Source of the DNA: Hydrangea macrophylla
Lineage: Eukaryota; Streptophyta; Magnoliopsida; Cornales; Hydrangeaceae
Direction: 5' to 3'
DNA length: 64,000 nt
NCBI GenBank assembly: GCA_033977485.1
Contig: CM066993.1
Span: forward strand, 30,432,001 to 30,496,000
The notes beneath the pieces were generated by a model. That model saw only the letters and a list, made by a program, of their open reading frames with translations. It ran no database searches and was not told the DNA's origin. The number at the start of each line of letters is the position of its first letter. The first letter of the stretch is position 1. A program made the translations under genes and the position numbers. This document shows positions 1 to 9,281 of this stretch, piece by piece.

Positions 1-5
1 TGCAG

Positions 6-814
6 GTGGTTGGCAGTCTGAGGTATCGCGTCCCTCATGATCCTCCTGTGATGGATGCTGATGACCTTTCTGGTGATGCTTTACTGGCGGCCTTAGCTGG
101 TACCGATGTTTGGGATCACTTTCTCTTTGAGAGCGGCTACGAGGCTTACCGTGGCCGCTTCCTAATGCCCAACTTCCCACTCCTGGAGGTGAGTTTCTTT
201 TATGTTTTTGTCTCTATCTGTTGCCTATGTTTTTGACTCATCTTTTACCTAACTTATTTTGTGCCTACAGCTTCGCGAGATGTACAGGAGACAGGTTCCC
301 CCAGTTTTCGATCTTATCGCTCCTTGGGATTGGACAGTTAATGTTTTAGGTGCAGATGGCTCCCCCCAGATTATGGAGGTGCCACGGGTCACATGTGGGT
401 CTCCGATCCAGCCAGCAGGCATCCTCAACGTCCCTTGGAGTTATGCTGAGGAGGGCTATGCCTTGGTGGCTAGCTTACGGTCTTTGGTTCTCACACGAGA
501 CCATCGGGTATGTCTCTAATTTTGCGCTCCTTAAGGTTATGAGGTTCTAATCCTGATTTTGCCCTTGACAGATGGATGGTATGCGACAGTTTGCCACCAG
601 TCAGATGGCGTCCTTGGTAGGTTTCTGAAACGACTTTGTTTTTGTACTTTTTATTATTTCCCTGGTGATTGCTTTCATTTTATTTGTGTGTGCAGTACCG
701 TGGGGATGGCACTGGCTCATCGAGGACCGGACCGAGGTGCAGAGGTGGCAGGAGGAGGCCATCGCCGACGTACACTCTGGGTGCTCGACAGAGGATGAAG
801 AAGAGGAGGACTGA
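6..814 (+). CDS. 3' end of a spliced gene of unknown function (four exons visible)
   Basis: Exons can be placed at 6-188, 271-507, 572-620 and 696-814 (stop TGA 812-814). The first follows an acceptor AG at 4-5, so the gene starts left of the window. Introns of 82, 64 and 75 bp begin with GT, end with CAG or ACAG, and are T-rich with CTAAC/CTAAT-like branch sites. The frame stays open across all junctions. For intron 3 the donor GTTTCT at 621 is weaker than GTAGGT at 617, but it gives the more protein-like ending: a Trp-rich stretch (WHWLIEDRTEVQRW) and an acidic tail (TEDEEEED). The upstream donor would give an Arg-rich tail. I do not recognise the protein. It may be a host gene, or part of the antisense extra-ORF region of Tat element C, whose 3' side faces it. 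Exon structure is inferred from sequence only. Confidence 0.5.
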
Positions 815-1198
815 GGCCTCTTAAGCGGGGATTTTGTTTTATCTCCATTTCATGTTTTTGATTGTGTTGTAATAGTGAATGATGTGACTATTCGGACAAT
901 GTTTAAGACAATGTGTAGGATGATGTGTAGGATGATGTGTCACCCTCGACAGAGTATTATGACGTTTTGCCTTTCGAGCCGGATAGTTTCTGGTTTGTAG
1001 GCTCAGTTGTGTGCTTGCTTTTATTTGGTGATTGTGTGACGATATATATATCTGTGCACTTGTGATTCTGTGATTGTTGATGTTACTGCGATGAGTAGCC
1101 TTGTGATAGTGAGTGTGTTTGCCTTGCAGGTGGGATAGTCTGTGAAACAGGGAGGTGCTGCTGAAATTTTGAATTTTGCTAGAGCCACGATAGAAAAT
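815..1198. other. Spacer between the spliced gene and the DUF7745-like frame
   Basis: T/G-rich sequence with no convincing coding frame. A 12-bp unit, ATGTGTAGGATG, is repeated around 911-940. A TTGCAG acceptor-like site ends at 1129, and an in-frame TAG at 1136-1138 closes the frame upstream of the next ORF. The left part may be the 3' UTR of the preceding gene. Part of the right half may be an intron or 5' leader of the next frame. Confidence 0.4.
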
Positions 1199-2197
1199 AT
1201 GGCTTTGTATGATCCCGCTCAACTCACAGCTTGGCTGAACATCATAGATGGTGTGGAATGGATCAACCTTTTTAGCGATGGCTTGACTGAGCTGTTCTCT
1301 CTTCGCCAGATGGCTTTGAACGCTGAGTTCATGTGTGCTGCTATTGTCCACTGGGACCCGGTGAACCATGTCTTCAATTTCAACGACTTGGAAATATGCC
1401 CCCTGTTTGAGGAGTTCTGTGCTATCCTTGGCTACGATTCTGATTCTGACCTGATTCTCCCTTCTGCTGATACCCCAAGTCCCACGCGAGGCTTGACTGA
1501 ATACCTGAACTGTTCCACTACTATTTTCCGCTGGCTAATTTAAGGTGAGGTTCTTAACATTGCTTCCATCATCGCCCGGTATGCTAGTCCTGGGAATCCT
1601 AGCGTATATGATGCTACCTGCGGGGCTGCTCTGATATTGTGCATGACTTCACACTTTCTATTCTCGAGTGCTTCTATTGACTTGGTGCACGTGTGCCTTG
1701 GGCTGAAACTTAATCGTAACCCCATGGCCATGGTTCTAGCTGAAACCCTAAATGGTTTGGATCGCGCTTCCAATCAAGGAACGCTTCTACTTTTTGGGGC
1801 GCCTTTGGTGTTACAGGCTTGGCTCTACGAGCGCCTCCAGTTATGGACAGGTAATGTGCCGCCAGTTTATTTTTGTAGAGCTGTGCTTCATCCTTATTAT
1901 ACTTCTGCTGATTCGGTGGGCATGATGGGTGCTTTATCTGAGGCTGACATTTGCTGGATCGTGAGGCATTGGGGCCTTTATACTGTGACCACTAGTCTCG
2001 GGGATTTCCAGAGAGTGTGGCTGATGGGTCTGAGAGAAACCTCCTTCTATCATCCTCGCCAATTGGCCAGACAGTATGGGCAAGTTCAAGAGGTTCCCCG
2101 GGGGTTTACTGAGAGGGTCTTTGCTTCCAGAGTCAGAGCCACCACTATTGCTACTTTCATCAAGGGCTGGGCCGGTCGAGCAAGAGCTTATTTCTAG
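1199..2197 (+). pseudogene. DUF7745-like (plant mobile domain type) protein, one premature stop
   Basis: A single frame runs from ATG 1199 to TAG 2195-2197 (about 332 codons), broken only by TAA at 1541-1543. Visible features resembling DUF7745 proteins are an N-terminal part ending in HWDPVNHVFNFNDLEICPLF followed by EEFCAILGYDSD, a central GTLLLFGAPLVLQAWLYERL segment, and a C-terminal HPRQLARQYGQVQEVPRGF segment. Both sides of the stop are family-like, so the TAA is read as a nonsense mutation rather than the end of a gene. The stop is followed by GTGAGG at 1545, so an intron there is possible but less likely because the downstream sequence continues in frame. An A-rich tract follows the final stop (about 2211-2236). 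Relative to Tat element C this ORF is antisense and begins about 0.9 kb downstream of pol once nested insertions are removed, which is where Tat elements are known to carry extra ORFs. Family assignment is from recall of typical motifs. Confidence 0.6.
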
Positions 2198-2374
2198 AGT
2201 CCTTTGAAGAAATAAAAAAAAAACAAAAATAAAACTAGGCTTGACTAATTCTGCTTCTTTCCTCCAAGTGTCTTTGATATTCGTGACTGCTTTTCGAAAG
2301 AACTTTTTGTGTTTTCATTTATCCCTGCTTATGTAATATTCAAAGTTTGTTTATCGGTGAACCTTGGTTACTTG
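2198..2374 (-). other. 3' noncoding region of Tat element C, left piece
   Basis: AT-rich noncoding sequence between the DUF7745-like frame and element A. It is joined to 11454 onward across A by the target duplication ACTTG (2370-2374 and 11454-11458). No gene was seen. Confidence 0.55.
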
Positions 2375-2888
2375 TGTCATGCCCGTTCCAGAATTTCATA
2401 GTTTAATCATGCATGATATGAAATTTTATGAATTATCATTGATATATGATAATTGAGGATAAGTGGTTGACTGTGGTCAACGGTAAGGTGTCAGTAAGGA
2501 CACGAGAATATGGAAGTTCATATTGCATAATCATGAGTAAATGACATTTGTACGATTTAAATGTTATTTGACTTTATCTGGTATTCCTGTGAATAGTAAT
2601 TATACCTGTGTAGTATAATTCTGGTAAATTTTGATTTGGTAGTATCATTTTGAGAACTATGGTGAGAACGTGAGTGATACGTTAATTAAAAAGGTAGGTT
2701 GTGTAGAGATTTCACAGAATATAGTTTCGAACGCTATTTTTGGACCCAAACGAAACCTAGTTGAAAACTTTTGAAATTTATAGTTTTCACTCGTAAAGTT
2801 ATAAAATAGACGTGTGCGAAGTTTCATGGGTGAATGAGAAGTTTTGAGAAACTTGCGGGAAGGTAAACACAATTTCTGAGAAGTTTGC

Positions 2889-2926
2889 CTATAAATAGAA
2901 GTGGATGAGATTTCATTCTCATCCAC
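2889..2926 (+). promoter_or_regulatory. LTR promoter of A: TATA box plus start-site hairpin
   Basis: CTATAAATA at 2889-2897 is a clear TATA box. It is followed at 2901-2926 by a perfect 10-bp inverted repeat (GTGGATGAGA, 6-nt spacer, TCTCATCCAC), placing the hairpin at the expected transcription start. The same arrangement is kept in the 3' LTR (hairpin 9808-9833). A GA-rich leader (AGAGAGAGGAGAGAGAAGG) follows. Confidence 0.65.
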
Positions 2927-3478
2927 AACTTTTATAAATATCTAGAGAGAGGAGAGAGAAGGGAGATTTGGAGCCAACGGGCTTTGCGACGCCGATCGAC
3001 GACCGTTCGTCCGTCAGATTTTCTCCAAATTTCAGATTTGAACTCGTGGAGGTAAGATCTACGTTTTGATACCACTTAGGCCGTGTTTGGCCAAGTTTTG
3101 TAAAGATATTAATTCTAGACTTTTGGAAAAAATCAGGTAAAACTTGTAGGAATTGTCTCAAATTCGAAATCCGACGATTATTTAGCCTCCTAGTCGATCC
3201 TTCAAAGTTTGGGGGAAATCGCACGAGGTATGAAGTTCTAACTTGTGAAATATAGGGAAATACATGTTTTAGTTTTCGATGACGAAATTGTGATCCGGGC
3301 GAAATCCATGTGTTATTAGTAGCCCCGTTAATTATGCACGCGCTAAATTGTGAAAAGCATGTCTAAATTTATGCGAGCACGTTAAGTTGTCTATGTGGGT
3401 CAAAGGGGAGTCTTATACAAATTCATGCCGGAGTAAGCTTCTCGATGTTTGAGAATTTAGTAGCGACGGCTACTGTGC

Positions 3479-3575
3479 ATGGTTGATAGACTTGGACTTG
3501 CCATGGCACTTGTGGATACAATGGTTGATAGACTTGGACTTGCCATTGGTATCGCGGTTTAAGGCTTGGACTTGC
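3479..3575 (+). repeat. Short direct repeats in the LTR of A
   Basis: A 26-bp unit containing GGTTGATAGACTTGGACTTG occurs at 3479-3504 and 3522-3547, with a partial third copy (GGCTTGGACTTGCCGC) after it. The same set is present in the 3' LTR (about 10386-10482). Confidence 0.8.
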
Positions 3576-3997
3576 CGCTACCGGATGAATGCGTATTTTT
3601 CTCCCTAGAGACTATTGTATGATTTATGAGATTAAAGCATGTTTTATCATATATTGCATATGTTAGAACTTGTACGCTCAGCATATAGCTGAGCAGTTGA
3701 GATGTACTCCATTGCAGGTAAGAAGAAGGATAAGAAGAAGCGCGATGAGTGAGGCCGATGAACGCCGGGGATATCATACTTGTATATGTTTTTGTTTTAA
3801 ATCCTAAACTTGTGTAAGGATTTGAATACTGTAAGATGTTGTAATAGAATCATGGATTAGTTCCGTAGTACCGTAATCTTGTAATTGAACGTCTGTATTT
3901 ATGTTTTGCATGTTGGAAATCAGTTATGGTTGTGTTTGTTGTTGGTTTTGAGAAGCATCAGTTGTTAGTTTTCAACACAGGGCTGCCAGCAGGGAAG

Positions 3998-4308
3998 CAG
4001 TCGACTGGACCCAGGGTCGGTCGACTGGATCTCGTGTGTTTGAGACACTGTAAGTGAATAATAGAAAAGCTGTCGACTGGCCCCTTTATCAGTCGACTGA
4101 ACCACTGTTGATTTTGGCTACTGCTTCTAATAATTGAAAAGCAGTCGACTGGGTCCCCATATCAGTCGACTGGACCCCTTTTGGTAAGTTGCATTTTGGG
4201 TTCTGCTTGACCCAGTCTACTGGACCTCTGTTGAGGGTTTAGGGTTTTAGTTTCTGCCAGACACGGTCGACTGGACCCTAGTACAGTCGACTGGGCAGTC
4301 GACTGAAC
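3998..4308. repeat. Cluster of CAGTCGACTG palindromes, 5' LTR of A
   Basis: About nine to ten copies or near-copies of the perfect palindrome CAGTCGACTG, mostly followed by GACC or GGCC, lie within 310 bp. Mutated copies (CAGTCTACTGG, CGGTCGACTGG) are mixed in. The cluster is about 1.1 kb downstream of the main TATA box, but a second TATA-like TTTTAAATAC lies just after it at 4414-4423. Confidence 0.85.
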
Positions 4309-4539
4309 CTCTGTGTTTTGGAATGGATTCTTGTGAACACTTTTGATTGAACAAAACTTTTTGTAACTCCGATTTTCAATGGATTTTACAACTCCGAGGG
4401 GAATGTTCCTAAGTTTTAAATACCAAGGTTGTTTGAAAGTTCTTTCCGCTGCGTATCATTAAATTGTTGTTTGGATGAGCCTTGATGGCGTGCCACGTGT
4501 CCTATTTCCACGCGTAGTGGGATGGGTCGTGACATTTAT

Positions 4540-4551
4540 TGGTATCAGAGC
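4540..4551 (+). other. Primer binding site of A (initiator tRNA-Met)
   Basis: TGGTATCAGAGC starts five bases after the 5' LTR end (4534). It is the usual 12-nt complement of the 3' end of plant initiator tRNA-Met. Confidence 0.9.
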
Positions 4552-4738
4552 TAGAGGTAACAAAACTTTGGGAACGTTCGACGACGAGTGGAGTGTTGAG
4601 TGAATTGTCACATGTTTTAAATTTCATTCATACATCTTAGAGATGTTTGATGCATATGGATGTTGTTTTACATACATGACATTGTTATTTTTGTACATGC
4701 ATAGTGTTTATGCATTGGCGAACTACAGGATTGTAATC

Positions 4739-7700
4739 ATGGATGACCGAGAGTTATCACCCCATACCCGACGAATGAATGAAATGGTAGAAATGATGGG
4801 GAATATGGGGGAAATGATACGGAATATATCGGAGCGATTGCCTCCCACGCCTCACAATGAAGTGGAACCAATAACTGTAGTACATGAACCCGAAAATAGG
4901 GGTATGAGATCAATATCTGAACAGTTTGCTCGCAAGAAACCGATGGAATTTCATGGGACACCCGATCCAACGCTCGCAGAACATTGGATAATGGACATGG
5001 AATGAATCTTCCGATCTATCCCGATGACCGATAGGGAGAAGATGGAAAATGCAAGTGATGTACTGAAGGGTGAAGCCCAGAACTGGTGGGTAAATGTACT
5101 AGATCAAGGGGCACCAATTACTTGGGAAGGGTTCAAGGCGGAATTCAATCGCCGGTTCTTTCCACGAGCCGCCTACAATGCAAAGAAGAGAGAGTTTGAT
5201 AACTTGAAGCAGGGAGAAATGACTGTGACCGAATATACTTCTAAGTACAATGCTTTGTTGAGATTTGGAAAGGGTTCCGTACCAGAGGAGGAAGATAGGG
5301 CAAGGAAATTTGAAGAGGGCTTAAGGGAAAATATCCGTTTGAGGGTAGAGACTTACGAGCATTCGACCGTGGCAGCAGTACAATAAACGGCACTAGTGGC
5401 CGAGAGTGGGATGGAAAGGTCGAGGCAGAATCAGCACGGAAAATAAAGCAATGAAAGTGGGGATAGGAACCAAGGCGGATCTTTCAAGAGGCCATTTCAA
5501 AGAGGCTCTGGTTTTAGTTTCAGTGAATTCAGGAGGACGCCAAGTAACATACCGTTGTGTTCACTTTGCAACCGACCACACTCAGGCCGATGTTTCATGA
5601 CCAAACCCCAAAACAGGAACCAAGGCGGGGGTAGTACAAATTCAACACCCGACATGAGAGGCAAGAGTTATGATTGTGGAGTATTTGGACACCAAGCCAG
5701 GGATTGCCCGAGGAAGTATCCTTAGCAAGGAGCTAGTTCTATGGCTTCCAGTGGGTCAAAGCCTAGACAATCCAATGACGGAGGACAAAGGACGGAACAA
5801 TGTCAAGGAAGAGCATATCAGATGAACCCAGGAGATGTGACTGCTTCCGAGACAGTGGTCTGAGGTATGGTGCTTGTATGTTCACACTTAGCACGCATAC
5901 TTGTTGACTCGGGATCTACGCATTCATTTGTATCACATGCTTTTGTTGAACATTTGAATGTTAAATCGGCACCGTTAGGATATGATTTGTCTATAGCTGT
6001 GCCACTTAGTAAAGCGATAATGACATCTACTGTATATAAGAACTGTGAGATCAAATTAGGTGAGAAGTTGATGACCGTAGACCTTATACCGATTGTGGTG
6101 AGCCATTTCGATGTAATACTGGGAATGGATTGGTTAGCCCTTAACCAAGCTACGATAGACTGTGAACGGAAAGAGGTTAATTTTCGATCACCGGTATATG
6201 GGAACTTTTGTTTTCAAGGAAGTGGGGTTACACCGCCGCCGTATTTGATTTCAGCTATCCGAGCGGGAAAGTTATTGAAAAAGGGATGTCATGGATTTCT
6301 ATGTTCAGTGACTGATGCCTCGACGACTGAATTAAAAGTAGAAGATATTCCGATAGTGCGAGAATATTCAGAAGTATTTCCTGATGAGCTACCAGATGTT
6401 CTTATTGAGAGAGAGGTCGAGTTCACTATTGAGATTATACCAGACTCAAGGCCGGTATCCAAAGCACCGTATAGAATGGCACCAGTAGAATTGAAGGAAC
6501 TGAAAGTTCAACTACAAGAGTTACTTGACAAGGGTTTCATTCGACCAAGTATTTCGCCGTGGGGAGCTCCAGTGTTGTTTGTAAAGAAGAAAGATGGTTC
6601 GATGAGAATGTGTGTTGATTACTGGGAACTGAACAAATTGACAATCAAGAACAAGTATCCACTACCGAGAATTGATGACTTATTTGATCAACTTCGTGGG
6701 GCACAAGTATTCTCCAAGATAGACTTGAGATCGGGTTATCATCAGTTGAAAGTGAAAGCCGAAGATGTTGAGAAAACAGCTTTTAGAACGCGTTATGGAC
6801 ACTATGAGTTCTTAGTTATGCCATTTGGGGTTACTAATGCACCAGCTGCGTTCATGGATCTTATGAACCGAGTCTTTAAGGACTATTTGGATGATTTTGT
6901 GATAGTGTTCATCGACGATATCCTTGTTTATTCGCCAAGTGAGATAATACACGAGAATCATTTGAGATTGATACTTCAGAGACTGCGGGAAAAGCAGTTA
7001 TTTGGGAAATTCAAGAAATGTGAATTTTGGTTACCTAGCATTACTTTTCTTGGTCACGTGATTGACAAGAATGGAGTATCAGTTGATCCTCACAAAGTAG
7101 AAGCTGTATCAAATTGGCAAAGGCCGACTTCCGTATCTGAAATTCGAAGTTTCTTGGGATTAGCGGGATACTACCGCCGTTTTATTGAACATTTCTCGAA
7201 GATTTCATTGCCTATGACAAGGTTGATGAGAAAGGGAGTTACATTTGAATGGAGTCAGGAATGTGAGGACAGTTTCCAAGAATTGAAAGCACGACTGACG
7301 AGAGCACCTATTCTGACATTACCATCCGGAACCGAGGGGTTTGTGATCTATAGTGATGCGTCGCATCAAGGGTTGGGATGCGTGTTGATGCAAGGTGGTA
7401 AAGTAATTGCATATGCTTCTAGATAGTTAAAGACACATGAGGTTAACTATCCGACTCACGATCTTGAATTAGCCGCGGTAATTCATGCCTTGAAGATTTG
7501 GAGACACTACTTATATGGGGAAAAGTGTGAGATATTCACGCACCACAAGAGTTTGAAATATATTTTCACCCAACGGGATTTGAATATGAGACAGCGAAGA
7601 TGGTTGGAGTTGATGAAGGATTACGATCTTTCGATAGAGTACCATCCGGGTTAGGCGAATGTAGTAGTCGATGCATTAAGCCGGGAGACGCCGAGGAATT

Positions 7701-9240
7701 TAGCCGATGAGCTAACACAACAAAAGGAATTGGTAAAAGAGATGGAACGCTTAGAGTTGGATGTAATTCCAGAGACTAGTGGTAGTTTACTGATGGCAAT
7801 CATTGCACACCCAGATATTATTGATGAAATCAAGAGGGAACAATTTCACAATGTTTATTTGTGCAAAATGAGAGATGAGATACCTTTGGGAAAGCGACCG
7901 GGTTTGGTATTGGAACAAGGGATTCTGAAGTTTGGAAACCGATTATGTGTACCAAATGTAAAAGACCTGAAAGAACGACTTTTGGAGGAAGCTCATAGTA
8001 CGAAATATTCAGTGCACCCGGGAAGTAATAAGATGTACCAGAACTTGCGAGAAAACTTCTGGTGGAAGGGTATGAAGCGTGAAGTTGCTAAGTTTGTATC
8101 TGAATGTTCGGCATGTCAGCAAGTCAAAGCAGAGAGACAAGTACCCGCAGGGTTATTACAACCTTTACCTGTGTCAGAATGGAAGTGGGACGAGATTACG
8201 ATGGACTTTGTTTCAGGATTTCCACGATCAATCAATAAGAATGATAAGATTTGGGTTATAGTTGACCGATTAACCAAGTCAGCTCATTTTCTACCGATCA
8301 AGACGACTAAACCGTCCAAGTTAGCGGAATTGTATTGAAAGAGATTGTAAGACTACATGGAGTCCCAGCTGTGATTGTATCAGATCGTGATAGTAGTTTT
8401 ACGTTAAGGTTTTGGGGAAGTTTGCAAGAAGCTATGGGTACGAAATTAAGTTTCAGTACTGCATTTCATCCTCAGACCGATGGACAGTTAGAGCGCATGA
8501 TTCAGACGTTAGAAGATATGTTGAGATTGTGTGTATTAGACTTTGGGAATGATTGGGAGCACCACTTGCCATTAATTGAATTTGCGTACAACAACGGATT
8601 TTAGTCAAGTATTGGTATGGCACCATATGAAGCTCTGTATGGCCGTAAGTGTCGATCACCAGTTTGTTGGACCGAGGTTGGAGAAAGGAAGTTGTTAGGA
8701 CCTGAGTTAATACAGGTGACTACTGAGAAGGTGAAATTGATTCAAGAGCGACTCAAGGTAGCTCAGAGCCGATATAAGAGTTATGCGGACTCTAAACGAC
8801 GACCGATGAATTTTGAAGTTGGAGATTTCGTATACTTGCGAGTATCGCCTTCGAAAGGCATTGTCCGATTTGGAAAGTGAGGAAAACTTAACCCGAGATT
8901 CATAGGACCATTCGAGATACTAGAAAGAGTAGGGCCGGTGGCTTACCGTTTGGCTTTATCAGCTGAGTTATCCTTTGTGCATAACGTATTTCACGTGTCG
9001 ATGTTGAGACGATGTATGACAGATACGAATAATAACATTGTACCTGAACCGTTGCAAATTCAGGGGGACTTGACTTATGTGGAACAACCAGTGGAGATTC
9101 TAGATCGCAAAGAACAAGTTTTGAGAACTAAGACTATTCCAATGGTGAAAGTGCTATGGCGTAGTCATAAGGTGGAAGAGGCTACATGGGAAAGTGAGGA
9201 AGAATTGAGGAATGAGTATCCATACTTATTCGACGCATGA
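4739..9240 (+). pseudogene. Gag-pol polyprotein of element A, broken
   Basis: One polyprotein frame from ATG 4739 to TGA 9238-9240. Order: gag; zinc knuckle near 5668 with its first Cys replaced by Ser (SYDCGVFGHQARDC); aspartic protease (Asp 5906-5908, [10 protein letters not shown]); reverse transcriptase (FIDD at 6908-6919); RNase H; integrase with HHCC finger and catalytic Asp 8204, Asp 8383 and Glu 8491 (DD35E spacing kept); and a C-terminal chromodomain-like segment (VKVLWRSHKVEEATWE). In-frame stops are at 5003, 5384, 5444, 5723, 5861, 7424, 7652, 8602 and 8878, plus a 1-bp deletion near 8336. Nearly all stops fit C-to-T changes at CGA, CAA or CAG codons. The element cannot make its proteins, though the integrase triad is preserved. 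Confidence 0.92.
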
Positions 9241-9269
9241 GGTAAAGTTTGGGGACAAACTTCCTTTTT

Positions 9270-9281
9270 GGAGGGGAGAGT
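9270..9281 (+). other. Polypurine tract of A
   Basis: GGAGGGGAGAG immediately precedes the 3' LTR start (TGTCATG at 9282), as expected for plus-strand priming. Confidence 0.85.

Larger units (their letters stand above)
2375..4534 (+). repeat. 5' LTR of element A
   Basis: 2160 bp, bounded by TGTCATG and GTGACA. It contains a strong TATA box with a hairpin just downstream, two copies of a 26-bp repeat, and a cluster of CAGTCGACTG palindromes near its 3' end. The near-identical partner is 9282-11453. Confidence 0.95.

Noticed and set aside
839..1369. 176-codon minus-strand open frame
   Set aside because: Low-complexity translation, overlapping the spacer and the DUF7745-like frame. The plus-strand reading has recognisable protein features.
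2657..3224. Antisense open frames of about 90-100 codons in the LTR of A, repeated in the other LTR
   Set aside because: They are conserved only because the two LTRs are near-identical. No family-like motifs, and they overlap the promoter region.
3998..4308. CRISPR-like look of regularly repeated CAGTCGACTGG words
   Set aside because: Repeats are only 10-14 bp, spacing is irregular, they sit inside an LTR of a plant retrotransposon and no cas genes are present.
4540..4551. tRNA-like matches near LTRs
   Set aside because: These are primer binding sites of 10-18 nt, not tRNA genes. No cloverleaf was found around them.
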